From the NCBI GenBank assembly GCA_049694275.1, contig JBAVQS010000002.1:1-36011 (forward strand): a DNA stretch of 36,011 nucleotides, in the 5' to 3' direction. Every line of letters starts with the position of its first letter. The stretch's first letter is position 1. Below, piece by piece: positions 14,887 through 22,555 of this stretch. The stretch is from JBAVQS01 sp049694275. GTDB lineage: Bacteria; Chloroflexota; Anaerolineae; UBA4142; SHND01. The position numbers and the translations under genes were made by a program. The notes beneath the pieces are model-generated. The model was not told the origin of the DNA. It saw only the letters and a list, made by a program, of their open reading frames with translations, and searched no databases.

Positions 14887-14892
14887 TGTATA
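14820..14892. promoter_or_regulatory. AT-rich island with TATACA-A-TGTATA palindrome
   Basis: A stretch of about 70 bases of very AT-rich DNA in GC-rich surroundings, with repeated AATATTG, a TTGACAAT-like segment and the near-perfect palindrome TATACAATGTATA (14880-14892). It lies upstream of DUF2442-res on the minus strand and could hold their promoter and an operator. No single promoter stands out. Confidence 0.3.
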
Positions 14893-14962
14893 GCAGTTTG
14901 ATTGCCAGTCGCCTGTGGGTAAAAGCCGGCTCCATGCCGTGCGCTCGATATACGAGCCTAGC

Positions 14963-15745
14963 CTACAGGGGGCTGGTTTTTTCTATGTCAAAGGGATTCG
15001 AGCTGGTGTACCAGTTCTTTGGATATTTCTCATGGTCGTAGCGATCGACCAACAGGCTCACCTTGTCTGTAACATAGTGATAGTAGCGCATGTCGCGCTT
15101 GACGAACGCCTGATAGACGGCCCAATTCATGTAATCGACCAGTTGCAAACAAGGCTCGCCCAACATGGTTTGTGGAGCAACCTGGATCACACTTGTGACC
15201 GGCCTGTTCCACTTTTTTTCAAATTTGGCAACGCTCGCCTGGATCGCCTGTTCCAACCGCGCCTGGCGCACGCGCGAGCCGCGCTGGGAAAAATAGATTC
15301 GATTCTCGGTGTAACGATGAAGAACATTTTCGAACAAGATCGTCACCAGGTAATCATAGAATTCCTTTTCGTTTGCATGAAACACGCGCCGAAACACGCG
15401 CTCCCGCTTGCGGGCAACTACGAACTGCGCTTTAAAGTCCAGCGTGCGGATCAGCCGAAAAACGGCCTGCCGAACCTCGGCCACATCATCCTTAGCATGA
15501 AAGGCGATTTTGGTTTTTGAGAGGGATGGGATCCCCTTGAGATATTCATCGGACTCGATCTCACCGTGAAGACGAGCGAGCGCCCGACGGATGGCATGGG
15601 GATCGGTTGTCTCGATGAATCCGAGGATGAGAATGGGCGAGCACCCCGGTTGACCAACGATGAGCGTGCCGTTCTCGTCATAAAAAGTCGGATCGCCAGA
15701 TTCATCCACAAAGAACCAGTTGGTCCCGGCAATCGGCTCTTTCAC
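14963..15745 (-). CDS. DUF3800 protein (predicted RNase H-like nuclease fold)
   Basis: 260 residues with the DUF3800 pattern: FFVDESGDPTFYD at the N-terminus, KIAFHAKDD, IYFSQRGSRVRQ, and a C-terminal LQLVDYMNWAVYQAF. The acidic residues (Asp/Glu of VDESGD and the late Asp of LVDY) fit the RNase H-like catalytic arrangement proposed for this family; true activity is not known. It starts with GTG, overlapping the TGA stop of mod (GTGA overlap, 15742-15745), so it is translationally coupled to the methyltransferase. DUF3800 genes occur often in mobile and defence regions, which fits this place between mod and res. Confidence 0.87.
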   Translation of the reverse strand: MKEPIAGTNWFFVDESGDPTFYDENGTLIVGQPGCSPILILGFIETTDPHAIRRALARLHGEIESDEYLKGIPSLSKTKIAFHAKDDVAEVRQAVFRLIRTLDFKAQFVVARKRERVFRRVFHANEKEFYDYLVTILFENVLHRYTENRIYFSQRGSRVRQARLEQAIQASVAKFEKKWNRPVTSVIQVAPQTMLGEPCLQLVDYMNWAVYQAFVKRDMRYYHYVTDKVSLLVDRYDHEKYPKNWYTSSNPFDIEKTSPL

Positions 15746-17757
15746 GCGGACACCTTGACCGTTAACGTTTTCGTCGTATCGTTCCCCAATATATCAATCA
15801 CCTTGACGACGATCTTGTACTCGCCCAGTGCATCGTATTTGTGTGCGACCGATTTTTGCAGGTCGGGGCTGGAACGGGTGCGATAGGTCTGCCACTCGTT
15901 GTGAAAGGTGTCACTCTTGTTATCCCAATCCACGGCCCAATAGTCGATCCACTGGGACCAGTGGTTGATAGCGCGCTGTACGTCTTCCGGGACATCGTCG
16001 GGGGGAATGACAAAATCGGTCAATGTCAGGGTCGCTTCGTTCTTTTTGCACTTGACATCCACCGAGAGGGCCGCCAATTCAAAAAAGCGTATCTCCCCCT
16101 GCTCGACCGCTTTCTTTTCGAGCACCTCACGCGGGATGCGGATAAAGTGTACGTTGATGTTAGCTTGCGCGGCCTGCTGTCTGGCGACTTCATTCAGCTC
16201 GAACGCAAAATCCCAGCCGAGAAGGTCCACGCCATTCGTCGCCGGCGCATCCTTGCCGGTTCCAACCGCCCGCTTGAACTCGGTCACGATATTCGTCACA
16301 TCCCCGACCGAGACCGGCGAATCCACGGCACCGACGTAAACCATCCGCCCACCCTTGAGGCCGTGCAGCCACGTATACCCCGTCAGCGCCCGCGCATGAT
16401 ACAGATTCAAGATAAACTCGCGGTATGCCTGCTGCGCCGCCGCCGCCGCCATCCGTTTATCCGTTGGCCCATCCGTTGACGCCTTGTCAAATTCGGCGGC
16501 CTGCCAGACCTGCCGCTCGTACTTGCCGAGGTTCTGGACGACGAACGGACGAACATTATCGATGGAGAGAAGCCGCTTGCGTGTGGTGTGAATGGCAAAG
16601 CGCCCCAGGTCGCAGGTGATCCAGCGGCGATTCAGCTTTTCGGCGACGGCGGCGGTAGTGCCGCTTCCGCTAAAACAGTCGAGGACGAGATCGTTCTCGT
16701 TGGATGAGGCGCGGACGATGCGTTCGAGCAGGGCTTCGGGCTTTTGGGTATCGTAACCCACGTATTCTTTGGCTTGCGAATTGATCACGTAGATATCCGT
16801 CCACAAGTTTTGTATAGGCTGTCCCTGGTATTCGTCCAAAAATATCTTCCGTCTAATGCGTTTTGACTTGTCTTCAGGAAAATACAATTTCCCTTGCTTG
16901 TCCCAGAGTTCCATCACGTCTTTGGAAATGGACCATCCAGCGGGCGGAGGCTCATAACCCTTATACTGATATTTCAGATTCGCCCTAAAATTAGGGCTTA
17001 CTATTGGTGAGTCCATAAACCGTCGACCATTTTCATCGATCCTGTTGAACCGACTCTTGATATACTCCTGAGCCTCGTCGCTGTCTTTTGTGAAAATCGG
17101 GTTCAGCAAGGCCGATTCGGACTTGGAATACCACAACATAGTATCTGTTACCACTCCGAATCGATTCTGCGGGTTTGCGCTTCCACCTTTACGCTTCCAA
17201 GTAATTTCATTGCGAAAATTAGCTTCTCCAAAAGTCTCATCCATTACAACCTTTACGTAGTGCATAACGTGGTAGTCTAAATGCACATAGATGCTCCCAT
17301 CCTCTGCCAACAGTTCATGCAGCACTACTACCGTTTCATAGAACCATTGCAGGTATGAGTCCAGCCCGCGGCCCCAGGTATCGCGATAGGCCTTGACCTC
17401 GATCATGCTCGGCTCTTTCACGAACGTGGTGGTTTCATCTTCGTCGGTCTCTGGATTGTCGGGGATGGTTGCGGTGAAAGAGAAATCCGCGCCGACGTTA
17501 AAGGGCGGGTCAATATAGATGAGGTTGACCTTGCCTGCGAATTCGGGAAGGAGGGAGGGGAGGACGTATTTCTTGTCACCCCAGATCAAGCGGTTGCGCC
17601 ATTCGGGGTCGCGGCCCGCGCTAAAGAGGTCAAAGGCGCGCTGGCGCTGCTGCGCGGATTCGTTCACCGTTTCGACGGTCTGAAAGGGGAGCGCCACGCG
17701 CGGCGGCGCTACACGCTTGCCATCCCTGTACTTGCCATCCCAAATGAGTTCGGTCAT
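15742..17757 (-). CDS. mod: type III-like DNA adenine methyltransferase subunit
   Basis: 671 residues. Beta-class N6-adenine methyltransferase order: catalytic YIDPPFN (Asp83, the DPPY-type motif) comes before the SAM-binding FSGSGTTAAVAEKL (about 363-376). The region between them (about residues 150-330; DNA about 16770-17310) is clearly richer in A+T than the rest and should hold the target-recognition domain. The C-terminus YKIVVKVIDILGNDTTKTL is typical for Mod proteins of this type. It methylates the recognition site and guides the Res subunit. The ATG at 17757 is chosen because family similarity begins at MTELIWDGKY; upstream codons look like leader. Twelve residues (KASTDGPTDKRM) are encoded by a dispersed repeat at 16450-16483. 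Confidence 0.92.
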   Translation of the reverse strand: MTELIWDGKYRDGKRVAPPRVALPFQTVETVNESAQQRQRAFDLFSAGRDPEWRNRLIWGDKKYVLPSLLPEFAGKVNLIYIDPPFNVGADFSFTATIPDNPETDEDETTTFVKEPSMIEVKAYRDTWGRGLDSYLQWFYETVVVLHELLAEDGSIYVHLDYHVMHYVKVVMDETFGEANFRNEITWKRKGGSANPQNRFGVVTDTMLWYSKSESALLNPIFTKDSDEAQEYIKSRFNRIDENGRRFMDSPIVSPNFRANLKYQYKGYEPPPAGWSISKDVMELWDKQGKLYFPEDKSKRIRRKIFLDEYQGQPIQNLWTDIYVINSQAKEYVGYDTQKPEALLERIVRASSNENDLVLDCFSGSGTTAAVAEKLNRRWITCDLGRFAIHTTRKRLLSIDNVRPFVVQNLGKYERQVWQAAEFDKASTDGPTDKRMAAAAAQQAYREFILNLYHARALTGYTWLHGLKGGRMVYVGAVDSPVSVGDVTNIVTEFKRAVGTGKDAPATNGVDLLGWDFAFELNEVARQQAAQANINVHFIRIPREVLEKKAVEQGEIRFFELAALSVDVKCKKNEATLTLTDFVIPPDDVPEDVQRAINHWSQWIDYWAVDWDNKSDTFHNEWQTYRTRSSPDLQKSVAHKYDALGEYKIVVKVIDILGNDTTKTLTVKVSA
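16450..16483 (+). repeat. dispersed ATCCGTTTATCCGTT repeat inside mod
   Basis: CATCCGTTTATCCGTTGGCC and CATCCGTTGACGCC in a 34-bp copy of the repeat that flanks the 55-aa gene at 11196-11240 and 11418-11449. It adds about 12 residues to Mod without breaking the frame. Confidence 0.65.
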
Positions 17758-17873
17758 GTGGACCTCGGAGAAAAAGATGAGAAACCCGCCCTGGCTTGCG
17801 AAGGCGCTGCGCTCGCGTGGCCTCGGATGCTGCAATACCGGTCAGCCGGCCGGGCGGGGCTTGTCTGTGCTTG

Positions 17874-17901
17874 ATTATACGCGCAGACAGGGATTGCGCA
17901 A
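17874..17901 (-). promoter_or_regulatory. probable mod promoter with palindromic site
   Basis: On the minus strand, TTGCGC (17901-17896), 16 bases, then TATAAT (17879-17874), about 117 bases before the mod ATG. The -35 overlaps a perfect 12-bp palindrome GATTGCGCAATC (17892-17903), which could be an operator. Confidence 0.45.
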
Positions 17902-18436
17902 TCGCGCTTTTCCGACCGTTTCGGTCGCCGCCAAATCGTCGTCTGCCGTCGAACTGAATCCTGGCCCGCACCGTTCCGGTGCAAACTGCCTGCACGGGGC
18001 AAATCAGCCGTCCCCACCGTGACGATTTTACCCCGTAAATGAGGCGTTATGCCCTCCTGTGCGCAAAATTTAAGGTTTCCAACCCCTTGTAACCAAACGG
18101 ATGATATGCCGAAACGTGCAGTAATCAGTAAGTGAGGGGGTATCTCATTTGCGCGCCGCGTAGAGACGTCTTACCGAGACGTCTCCGATAGGCAAAAATG
18201 GCCAAGTCCGAAAACACCCAAAAAGAAAATGATTTTAAAATCCGGGTTTGTGCCATTTTCAAGCTTGTTTCCGCAGATCCATTTTGTTTCATTTTAAAAT
18301 CACGGGGGGCCTCTGGCGCGGTTTTGCGAATTTTGTGAGCAAGCGCGGATTTTCCCGTGCGCGGACGGCTAACTGCCCGACACCGCGCACAGCACCTTAA
18401 CAACCTCATAAGAAATCCAAAATGCCGCACTGGATG

Positions 18437-18442
18437 TATAAT
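18437..18442 (+). promoter_or_regulatory. -10 box upstream of the 462-aa protein
   Basis: Consensus TATAAT, 29 bases before the ATG at 18472, with a purine-rich GGGGGGAAAAAGGG leader between. No good -35 is seen. Confidence 0.5.
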
Positions 18443-18471
18443 ATAAGGGGGGAAAAAGGGTATTGGGTGAA

Positions 18472-19860
18472 ATGTTCAAAAAGATCAATCCGGGCAAATA
18501 TCTCAAAAGTGTATCGACGTGGATGGGGTCGGTGTTACGGGGCGGTATGAAGGGGGGCGGGTCGGCGCTGCAGAGCGGGATGAAGGGCGCCAGGTGGAGC
18601 CTGAATCTGATTCCGCGCGCCGGGCGGGGACTCTTCCGCGCGTACCTGGCCGCGGCCAGCAAAGCGTACGACCTGGGGCGCTTTAACCCCCATGTCCCCC
18701 TGTCGCATGCCACCACAGTCCCGCATTTCTATGACGAGATGCACATCCCGTTCGTGCGGGATCTGCCGTATCTCAGCCGGCTGGCAATCGACCCCACGAA
18801 TCTCACCGTCTCGATCCCTTTCGAGATGCGCGGGCAAAAGATCCCGGCGCTGAAAACGTCCAAGGTCGATGCGTGCGGCCGGGCAGACTTTCCGCGGCTC
18901 CTGGTCACATTTCGCGATATCCACCCCGAGTTTCTCGGCGACGAAACCATCCTGATCCAACCCGGCGGGAGCGCCTCTAAAGTGCTCCGGCTCGACGACC
19001 CCAATCTGACCTGGATGGTCTGGCAGCCCCGTACGATCAAGATTGCCAACATGCGCCGCGAAGTGAGCAAGACCCAGGCGGAGATTGATGCGCTCGATAT
19101 TGCCCGGGAGCTGTCGCGCTATGCCCGGGAAGGCTCGAACGGCGCCATCAGCGTCAACCCCAACACGTTGTTGACGGCGCTCAATATCTTTACCCAGTAT
19201 TCCGAGCCGCTGCGCGCGCGGTGGAAGATCCTTACCGATCGCTATGCCTTTATGCGCCATGTGACCGTGCGCCCCCACGCCGTCGCTGCCCTCCTGCGCA
19301 GCATCGTCGAGATCCCCTCCGAGGAGTTGGCGGAGCTCATTCGAGACATGGAGTCCGGCCAGGTCCAGACCTGGAGCGCGTTTCTCGACGCCATCAATGC
19401 GATCCCGAATGTCACCGCCATCGCCGGCGGCGCAGCCATCGCCGAGCAGCATGGCATGCGGACGAGTCTCTATCGCGACAATCGCGCCATGGCTGAGGAC
19501 ATTCCCCCGAGCATCTTTGTCTCGGCGCTCGGGCTCCCTTATTTTCTCGCCTATCTGGATGCGCGTGAAAAACGGATCGAGCCGGATTTGAAACTGCTGG
19601 CGGAGGAGAATGCCCAGGTGGTCGCCGCCATGATCCAGTTCCACCGCCGGTTTGCCCAGGTTCGGCTGGAGGCTGTCGAGGCCGGGACCGCACAGCTCGA
19701 TGCTCGCAAAGGCGCGCTCATCGCGGCGAATGAGCAGGCGGTGCGCGAATTGCTGGACCTGCAAGAGCAGCAGTTTCGCGGGCATCTCATCATGGAAAAC
19801 CCATCCCGGCTCATCGCCGGCGACAAGGTTCCCGAAGGTCTCCCTTCCGGCAAATCCTGA
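18472..19860 (+). CDS. unrecognised 462-residue protein
   Basis: I do not recognise the family. The N-terminus is basic and Gly-rich with no clear signal peptide (KKINPGKYLKSV, GGMKGGGSAL). It is followed by a mixed alpha/beta region with PHFYDEMHIPFVRDLPYL and VTFRDIHPEFLGDETILI. Residues about 205-330 are helical. A short Ala/Gly-rich stretch near 310-320 (VTAIAGGAAIAEQHG) could be a loop or a weak membrane contact. The C-terminal 100 residues are strongly helical and charged, likely a coiled coil (AQVRLEAVEAGTAQLDARKG). Codon use matches the genome, so it looks like a settled gene. ATG 18472 is preferred to a TTG at 18463. It stands alone; the next gene has its own promoter. Confidence 0.75.
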   Translation: MFKKINPGKYLKSVSTWMGSVLRGGMKGGGSALQSGMKGARWSLNLIPRAGRGLFRAYLAAASKAYDLGRFNPHVPLSHATTVPHFYDEMHIPFVRDLPYLSRLAIDPTNLTVSIPFEMRGQKIPALKTSKVDACGRADFPRLLVTFRDIHPEFLGDETILIQPGGSASKVLRLDDPNLTWMVWQPRTIKIANMRREVSKTQAEIDALDIARELSRYAREGSNGAISVNPNTLLTALNIFTQYSEPLRARWKILTDRYAFMRHVTVRPHAVAALLRSIVEIPSEELAELIRDMESGQVQTWSAFLDAINAIPNVTAIAGGAAIAEQHGMRTSLYRDNRAMAEDIPPSIFVSALGLPYFLAYLDAREKRIEPDLKLLAEENAQVVAAMIQFHRRFAQVRLEAVEAGTAQLDARKGALIAANEQAVRELLDLQEQQFRGHLIMENPSRLIAGDKVPEGLPSGKS

Positions 19861-19906
19861 TGCTCAATCCGGCAAGACGGTCGGGAATTTGCTCCGGCTG
19901 ATATCG

Positions 19907-19920
19907 GCGTGGATCCACGC
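19907..19920. repeat. 14-bp perfect palindrome
   Basis: GCGTGGATCCACGC, 47 bases after the stop of the 462-aa gene. No T-run follows, so it is probably a repeat relic rather than a terminator. Confidence 0.45.
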
Positions 19921-19959
19921 AAATCCGCGTCCAATTTCTGTCTGCATCCTGTGATGATT

Positions 19960-19988
19960 TTCACAAAACTGCCCGATACTGCTATAAT
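19960..19988 (+). promoter_or_regulatory. promoter of the lipoprotein gene
   Basis: TTCACA (19960-19965), 17 bases, TATAAT (19983-19988), with TGC directly before the -10 (extended -10). The GTG start is 31 bases downstream. Confidence 0.72.
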
Positions 19989-20018
19989 CCACTCATTCGA
20001 TGCCTGAAGGAGTGGAAC

Positions 20019-20681
20019 GTGTTTCCTAAACGAATCCTGTTTCTCATTGCGTGGATGCTCGTCCTGAGCGCTTGTACTGCGCCCGCGCCGGTCGCAACCG
20101 TTGCGCCGACCCTGGCCGCGATGCCGGCCGCGACTGCTGTGCCGGCGGCGACTGTTGCGCCGACCATGACCGTTGCGCCAACCGCGACTGTTGCGCCGAC
20201 CATGACCGCTGTCCCGGCCACGATTGCCCCGACACAGACCCCGGCGGCCCTGACCGATCCGTTCGCCTACTGCGCGGCCGTTGGCAATATCGATACGCCC
20301 GATGCGCGCTATACCGGCCCCGCCATGCCCGATGTCATCCCGAACGGTCTGAACAAGGCGATGGGGACCAGCATGCCGCTCGAAATCCTTTCCAAGCAGT
20401 CTTTCTGGCGTTGCATGGATCGCAAGGTGTATGCCTGCGCGGTCGGCGCGAATCTCCCTTGCGAGGAAAAGGCCGACGCGAGCAAGGCGCCGAGCGCCGC
20501 GATGGCGGATTTCTGCAAGGCGAATCCGAACTCTGACTTTATCCCGGCGGTCGTGACCGGTCGCGCCACCGTTTACGAATGGAAGTGCGTGAGCGGCGCG
20601 GCGACCATCGTCAAGCAGCTCGTCCAGCCCGACGCCCGCGGGTTCCATTCCGATATCTGGTATGTGATCAATCCGGGCTAA
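20019..20681 (+). CDS. lipoprotein with Ala/Pro/Thr linker, function unknown
   Basis: 220 residues. A type II signal peptide ends in the lipobox LSAC (Cys19), so the protein is lipid-anchored outside the membrane. Residues about 20-75 are a flexible linker built of VAPT, TATVAPT and similar repeats. The C-terminal domain (about 78-220) has six cysteines (AYCAA, WRCM, YACA, LPCEE, DFCK, EWKC), suggesting disulfide bonds, and conserved-looking PNGLNKAMG and SFWRCMDRKVYACAVGANLPC. I do not know this domain. The GTG start at 20019 is supported by AAGGAG at 20007-20012 with a 6-base spacer. The linker resembles that of the deacetylase downstream, as is common for exported proteins in this phylum. 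Confidence 0.83.
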   Translation: MFPKRILFLIAWMLVLSACTAPAPVATVAPTLAAMPAATAVPAATVAPTMTVAPTATVAPTMTAVPATIAPTQTPAALTDPFAYCAAVGNIDTPDARYTGPAMPDVIPNGLNKAMGTSMPLEILSKQSFWRCMDRKVYACAVGANLPCEEKADASKAPSAAMADFCKANPNSDFIPAVVTGRATVYEWKCVSGAATIVKQLVQPDARGFHSDIWYVINPG

Positions 20682-20718
20682 CCGTTCCAGCCGGGGTGAT
20701 TACTCCCATCTCGGTCTG

Positions 20719-20744
20719 TCATTCTGAACGTAGTGAAGAATCTC
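20719..20744 (+). repeat. dispersed TCATTCTGA...GAAGAATCTC repeat, second copy
   Basis: TCATTCTGAACGTAGTGAAG plus AATCTC, matching 3200-3225 with a few changes. A partial echo, GTGAGGAATCTCC, follows at 20771-20783. Confidence 0.65.
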
Positions 20745-20815
20745 GCTAGCGCGAACGTAATCTGGCGCTTGTGAGGAATCTCCAGTCTAGGCTCGTTTCG
20801 CGTCGTCCCGTTCTG

Positions 20816-20824
20816 TGCTAAAAT
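20816..20824 (+). promoter_or_regulatory. extended -10 of the deacetylase gene
   Basis: TGCTAAAAT, with TAAAAT at 20819-20824. It overlaps the ATG at 20823, so transcription should begin near 20831 and translation at the ATG at 20832, which would make the mRNA leaderless. Confidence 0.55.
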
Positions 20825-20831
20825 GCGCCCC

Positions 20832-21863
20832 ATGTTATTCGCGCTTGTTCGCATTTCCCGGTTGGCGGGGCTGGTGGTTCTGTTCCTGGTCGCCGGTCTC
20901 GTCAACCTCCATTGTGGGGCGATCAATTCCCCTGTCAATTCATCTTTGAACGTCGCCGCCCTCGCGGCGATTCCGACCGAGCCGCCGGCCACTGTTACGG
21001 CTGTCCCGACCGATACGCCGACCTTGATCCCGACATCAACCGATACGCCACCGCCGACCGACACGAGCACGCCGACGCCCACAGAGACGTCGACGAGCAC
21101 CCCCACCGTGACCGCAACGCCGACGCGCCGGCCCACCCTCGCTCCGACCCTGATTCCAGGGCGCGCCGCGCGCATCCCCATCTTGATGTTTCATCACGTC
21201 AGCGTCCTGCCGCCCGACGCGGATGCGCTCCGCATCGACCTGACCGTCCCGCCGGATGTCTTTGACGCCGAGATGAAATGGCTGTCGAGCCAGGGGTATC
21301 ACACGATTCACCTCGCGGATGTCGTCAATTATTTTCAGACCGACGCGCCGCTGCCGCCCAAACCGATTGTGCTCACCTTTGATGATGGGTACGACGACAA
21401 TTATCTGAATGTCTATCCGACGCTCAAGGATTATGGATTTAACGGCGCCTTTTTCATTATTACCGGGCGCGCCGACTCCTCGGCCTATGGCTATATGACG
21501 TGGGCCCAGATTCAGGAGATGGCCGCGAATGGGATGGAGATCGGCTCGCATTCGGTCGACCACCGCTATGACCTGGGCAAAATGTCCAAAAATGTCCAGT
21601 GGGCTGAGATCAAGCCAGCGCAGGAGGACTTGGCCCGGCATCTGCCGAATGCGCCGCTGGTCTTTTCCTATCCCTCGGGGAGCTATAACGCGACCACCCT
21701 CGACGATCTGACTCAACTGGGTTATATCGCCGCGGTGACCACGCGCTCGGGGGCAATGCAATACGCGGTCATGCCGCTCGAACTGCGCCGGGTGCGCATC
21801 CGCGGGCCGTGGTCCGCCGGCGAGTTTGCGTTCTGGGTCGATTATTGGACCAAGGGAGGGTAG
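20832..21863 (+). CDS. polysaccharide deacetylase (NodB/CE4 family)
   Basis: 343 residues from this ATG. An N-terminal hydrophobic segment (LAGLVVLFLVAGLVNL) anchors or exports it. A Thr/Pro-rich linker (PTDTPTLIPTSTDTPPPTDT) leads to a NodB homology domain from about residue 115. Motif 1 TFDDGY gives the catalytic Asp and metal-binding Asp; motif 2 GSHSVDH gives the two metal-binding His; motif 3 reads FSYPSGSYN, lacking the usual Arg. Such enzymes remove acetyl groups from cell-wall or capsule sugars; the substrate is unknown. An earlier in-frame ATG at 20823 lies inside the predicted -10 box, so 20832 is preferred. The 3' end overlaps folK by 22 bases on the opposite strand. Confidence 0.88.
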   Translation: MLFALVRISRLAGLVVLFLVAGLVNLHCGAINSPVNSSLNVAALAAIPTEPPATVTAVPTDTPTLIPTSTDTPPPTDTSTPTPTETSTSTPTVTATPTRRPTLAPTLIPGRAARIPILMFHHVSVLPPDADALRIDLTVPPDVFDAEMKWLSSQGYHTIHLADVVNYFQTDAPLPPKPIVLTFDDGYDDNYLNVYPTLKDYGFNGAFFIITGRADSSAYGYMTWAQIQEMAANGMEIGSHSVDHRYDLGKMSKNVQWAEIKPAQEDLARHLPNAPLVFSYPSGSYNATTLDDLTQLGYIAAVTTRSGAMQYAVMPLELRRVRIRGPWSAGEFAFWVDYWTKGG

Positions 21864-22333
21864 AGCTTGACGCTGTCGTCGTCGGGGAGGTCGGCGAGCA
21901 GGGCGCGCATCGAGCGCCCGATCGCAGGATGAATCAGATAGGGGGCCAGGTCATTCAACGGTACGAGGACAAAGCGCCGTTCGGCCAGGCGAGGATGGGG
22001 GATGACCAGGTCAGGGAGTTGGACGGTTTCTTTGTCGTAAAGCAAAATGTCGAGGTCGATGAGGCGTGGACCATACCGCACGGTCGGTGTCCGGCCCATC
22101 TCCCGTTCGATTGTCTTGAGAAAATCCAAAAGCGCGACCGGGACGAGCTCCGTTTCACCGCGAACGACCCGGTTTAGGAACCGCGGCTGGTCCGTCACGC
22201 CCCACGGCTCTGTCTCATAGACCGCCGAGCGGCCGGTAATCGCCATCTCGCGCTCTAGCCGGTCCGCGGCCTCGCGCAGATTGTGCGCCCGTTCCTCCAG
22301 GTTCGTCCCCAGCGCAATATAGACCGTCGCCAT
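21842..22333 (-). CDS. folK: 2-amino-4-hydroxy-6-hydroxymethyldihydropteridine pyrophosphokinase
   Basis: 163 residues, typical for HPPK, which transfers pyrophosphate from ATP to hydroxymethyldihydropterin in folate synthesis. The signature RYGPRLIDLDILLYD is intact, with the metal-binding DLD. The N-terminus IALGTNLEERAHNLREA and the segment YETEPWGVTDQPRFLNRV (pterin-binding loop) are standard. The ATG at 22333 follows a GTG; the promoter position favours ATG and a leaderless mRNA. It stands alone rather than beside other fol genes. It converges on and overlaps the deacetylase gene. Confidence 0.95.
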   Translation of the reverse strand: MATVYIALGTNLEERAHNLREAADRLEREMAITGRSAVYETEPWGVTDQPRFLNRVVRGETELVPVALLDFLKTIEREMGRTPTVRYGPRLIDLDILLYDKETVQLPDLVIPHPRLAERRFVLVPLNDLAPYLIHPAIGRSMRALLADLPDDDSVKLYPPLVQ

Positions 22334-22340
22334 CACTTAC

Positions 22341-22349
22341 ATTCTATCA
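22341..22349 (-). promoter_or_regulatory. extended -10 of folK
   Basis: On the minus strand TGATAGAAT, with TAGAAT at 22346-22341. Exactly 7 bases separate it from the ATG, implying a leaderless transcript. The -35 region is weak. Confidence 0.55.
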
Positions 22350-22383
22350 CACCTCCCGCCGCCGCTGCTTGCCGCTTGCCGAA

Positions 22384-22488
22384 TGTGACGTGTAGCCTGC
22401 GACCTGTAGCCTGTCACCTGTGACGTGTAGCCTGCGACTTGTAGCCTGTCACCTGTGACGTGTAGCTTGTGACTTGCACCCCGTGCCC
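22384..22488 (+). repeat. three 35-bp tandem repeats built of heptamers
   Basis: Units 22384-22418, 22419-22453 and 22454-22488, each starting TGTGACGTGTAG. The first two differ at one base; the third is degenerate. Each unit is five 7-mers of the CCTGNNN family seen at 9363-9516. Confidence 0.82.
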
Positions 22489-22499
22489 TGCGACCTGTT

Positions 22500-22527
22500 T
22501 TGTCTTATTCTCGTTGTGTTGTATACT
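22500..22527 (+). promoter_or_regulatory. promoter of the debranching enzyme gene
   Basis: TTGTCT (22500-22505), 16 bases, TATACT (22522-22527). The ATG at 22556 lies 28 bases downstream of the -10. Confidence 0.5.
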
Positions 22528-22555
22528 CGTACAAATCCTTGGCCTGTTTCTAAAA

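Larger units (their letters stand above)
17758..18471. other. 714-bp intergenic region
   Basis: Between divergent mod and the 18472 gene. Besides the promoters listed separately it holds AGACGTCT-TACCG-AGACGTCT (18164-18184) and an AT-rich part (18200-18300) with GATTTTAAAATC and CATTTTAAAATCAC palindromic segments. I see no convincing protein or RNA gene. Confidence 0.5.

Noticed and set aside
18125..18430. Minus-strand frame of 101 codons in the mod upstream gap
   Set aside because: Contains repeat palindromes and AT-rich filler; no Shine-Dalgarno and no recognisable domain.
22384..22488. Iterons of a replication origin
   Set aside because: The same heptamer family occurs at other places and there is no DnaA-box cluster or rep/dnaA gene nearby.
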